The notes under the pieces are model-generated. The model was not told the DNA's origin. It saw only the letters and a program-made list of their open reading frames with translations, and did no database searches. 22,800 nucleotides of DNA from a virus. Every line of letters starts with the position of its first letter. Position 1 is the first letter of the stretch. This document shows, piece after piece, positions 21,898 through 22,800 of the stretch. Location: positions 1 through 22,800 of the IMG/VR virus record IMGVR_UViG_3300024431_000556; one strand, given 5' to 3'. The translations under genes were made by a program, and so were the position numbers.

Positions 21898-22800
21898 TTA
21901 AACTTCGCTATAATCAACATCTTCCACATCTTGCTCGGATTCATAATCCTGAATTTCAAGATCATATTTCTTAATATCATCATCCGTAGGATCAGAAATT
22001 GCGGCTGCGTTGCCTTTTTGCGTTAATTGCGGACTTGGTTCCTGTTCTTGAGGTGGTCCACCTAATGCTGCTTGGGCCTCTCCTCCTTCCTGTCCAGGCT
22101 GACCTGGCTGCTGTTCTCCACCTGGCTGCTGTTCTCCACCTGGGGGTTGTTCTCCACCTGGCGGCTGTTGACCAAGCATTGGGTTGGGTCCACCAGGCTC
22201 GGTTCCCATTTCCATTTCGCCCTGTCCTGGCATACCAATGCCCACTAATTGCGGATTAGAGGCCATTATTTGCAGTTTAAGGTCTTCTAGTTTTTGGATT
22301 TTAATTCTAGCCAGCTTTTCAACGGCATCTTCATGTGAATATTTCATCCAATCAATATAAATGTCATAATCAGCCATTAACTGCGATCCCTTCAAGTTAC
22401 TGGCGTTACTAAGTCGGTTAGTGATGACTTCTGCACGGCTTAATTCTCTCCAATCAGAGGGCGGGGTCATTTTTATTTCCAAGTCCTCATACATTTCATC
22501 TGGAAAACCTCTGAGTTTGAGGTGTCTGCGGGCAAGTTCATACATTCCGTCTTCAAGTGGTGCTTGTAATCTTTCGATTGTTCGGGCGAATTTAACATCT
22601 TGTGCAGATAAAGTTATGCGTGTCGCACCTGGGTCTTCTTGGTCCAGATAATTTTTAGGAAAATGCAATGCTGTATAAAGTTTATTTCTAAAATAAACGG
22701 CATCATCTATTTCGCCTAAATTCTGAGCACCAGGCAGCGTTTCAACGCGAGTGTTGGTATTTGGTCTGATTGGAACCCAATAGTCCTCATCAGCAGGCAT
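21898..22800 (-). CDS. 20: Portal protein (T4 gp20-like), C-terminal part, cut by the window edge
   Basis: At least 300 residues of the portal vertex protein are present; the gene continues past the window end, so the Met at the edge is probably internal. The visible part has the gp20 signature ADEDYWVPIRPNTNTRVETL, LPGAQNLGEIDDAVYFRNKL and DVKFARTIERLQ, which in T4 form part of the wing and stem of the dodecameric channel for DNA packaging. Past residue 188 (from the window edge) the sequence is a long Gly/Pro/Gln/Glu-rich tail with PPGGEQ repeats, then an acidic end (DYESEQDVEDVDYSEV). Such a tail is absent from T4 gp20. A terminator follows the stop, so the downstream core gene must be transcribed from its own promoter. 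Confidence 0.94.
   Translation of the reverse strand: MPADEDYWVPIRPNTNTRVETLPGAQNLGEIDDAVYFRNKLYTALHFPKNYLDQEDPGATRITLSAQDVKFARTIERLQAPLEDGMYELARRHLKLRGFPDEMYEDLEIKMTPPSDWRELSRAEVITNRLSNASNLKGSQLMADYDIYIDWMKYSHEDAVEKLARIKIQKLEDLKLQIMASNPQLVGIGMPGQGEMEMGTEPGGPNPMLGQQPPGGEQPPGGEQQPGGEQQPGQPGQEGGEAQAALGGPPQEQEPSPQLTQKGNAAAISDPTDDDIKKYDLEIQDYESEQDVEDVDYSEV
22108..22161 (-). repeat. Three-copy 18-bp tandem repeat in the portal tail
   Basis: The unit CTGCTGTTCTCCACCTGG (plus strand) is exact at 22108-22125 and 22126-22143, and the third copy at 22144-22161 has a few changes; a decayed fourth follows. It encodes the PGGEQQ repeats of the portal tail and keeps frame, so its copy number can vary without breaking the gene. 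Confidence 0.9.

Noticed and set aside
21847-21900. Short open frame starting MKNVKKN overlapping the stop of the gene at 21533
   Set aside because: It runs straight through the terminator stem; kept only as a note in the shared MKN finding.
22108-22161. CRISPR-like array
   Set aside because: The 18-bp units are tandem without spacers and lie in frame in the portal gene.
1-22800. T4-type late promoter TATAAATA
   Set aside because: ATAAATAA-like strings (for example near 4465 and 19459) are stop-codon contexts or lie too close to ribosome sites; none is placed consistently before genes.

Overview
The window is part of the genome of a large tailed phage with a T4-like head. The right third carries, on the minus strand and in T4 order, portal gp20 (C-terminal part, running off the window end), a large core-like protein in the slot where T4 has genes 67/68, prohead protease gp21, scaffold gp22 and major capsid protein gp23. 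The sequence is AT-rich and tightly packed, with many 4-11 bp start/stop overlaps, Shine-Dalgarno sites and strong hairpin terminators. No rRNA, tRNA or CRISPR was seen. The host cannot be read from the sequence; a lipoprotein signal and a polysaccharide pyruvyl transferase would fit a Gram-negative host, but this is inference.

Layout. (a) 1-3600: small genes on both strands: a possible gp55-like late sigma factor, a two-helix membrane protein, an exported trypsin-like serine protease followed directly by a CAP-domain lipoprotein, a LAGLIDADG homing endonuclease relative whose catalytic acids are both lysine, and a 109-aa protein with its own strong ribosome site and terminator. (b) 3600-4447, minus: two coupled genes, one with a SWIM-like CxC...CxH motif. 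(c) 4476-9510, plus: two small phage genes, then a metabolic island: lysine 6-aminotransferase (Lat), an unknown 248-aa protein, class I fructose-bisphosphate aldolase, an 84-aa protein and a polysaccharide pyruvyl transferase-like protein. From the unknown gene onward all are linked by 4-11 bp overlaps. (d) 9497-10668, minus: a membrane-anchored M14 zinc carboxypeptidase and a small membrane protein. (e) 10711-13719, minus: an operon of a MerR-like regulator, two short paralogs of the major capsid protein and a Cys/His-containing protein. (f) 13810-16214, minus: a stand-alone Smr-domain protein, an unknown gene, and a PD-(D/E)XK homing endonuclease with a chimeric repeat at its 3' end. (g) 16321-22800: the head module, interrupted by one plus-strand gene at 21533-21850.

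How it may work together. gp20-gp23 build the prohead. The two extra capsid-fold proteins are candidates for vertex or minor capsid roles, and their operon begins with a DNA-binding protein and a dyad that could be its operator. The metabolic island and the three exported hydrolase/CAP proteins suggest remodelling of host metabolism and envelope during infection. The most unusual points are the MerR plus double-capsid-paralog operon, the Lat/aldolase/pyruvyl-transferase island, the double-lysine LAGLIDADG protein, and the scar joining copies of the Smr gene start and the gp23 gene end beside the homing endonuclease.
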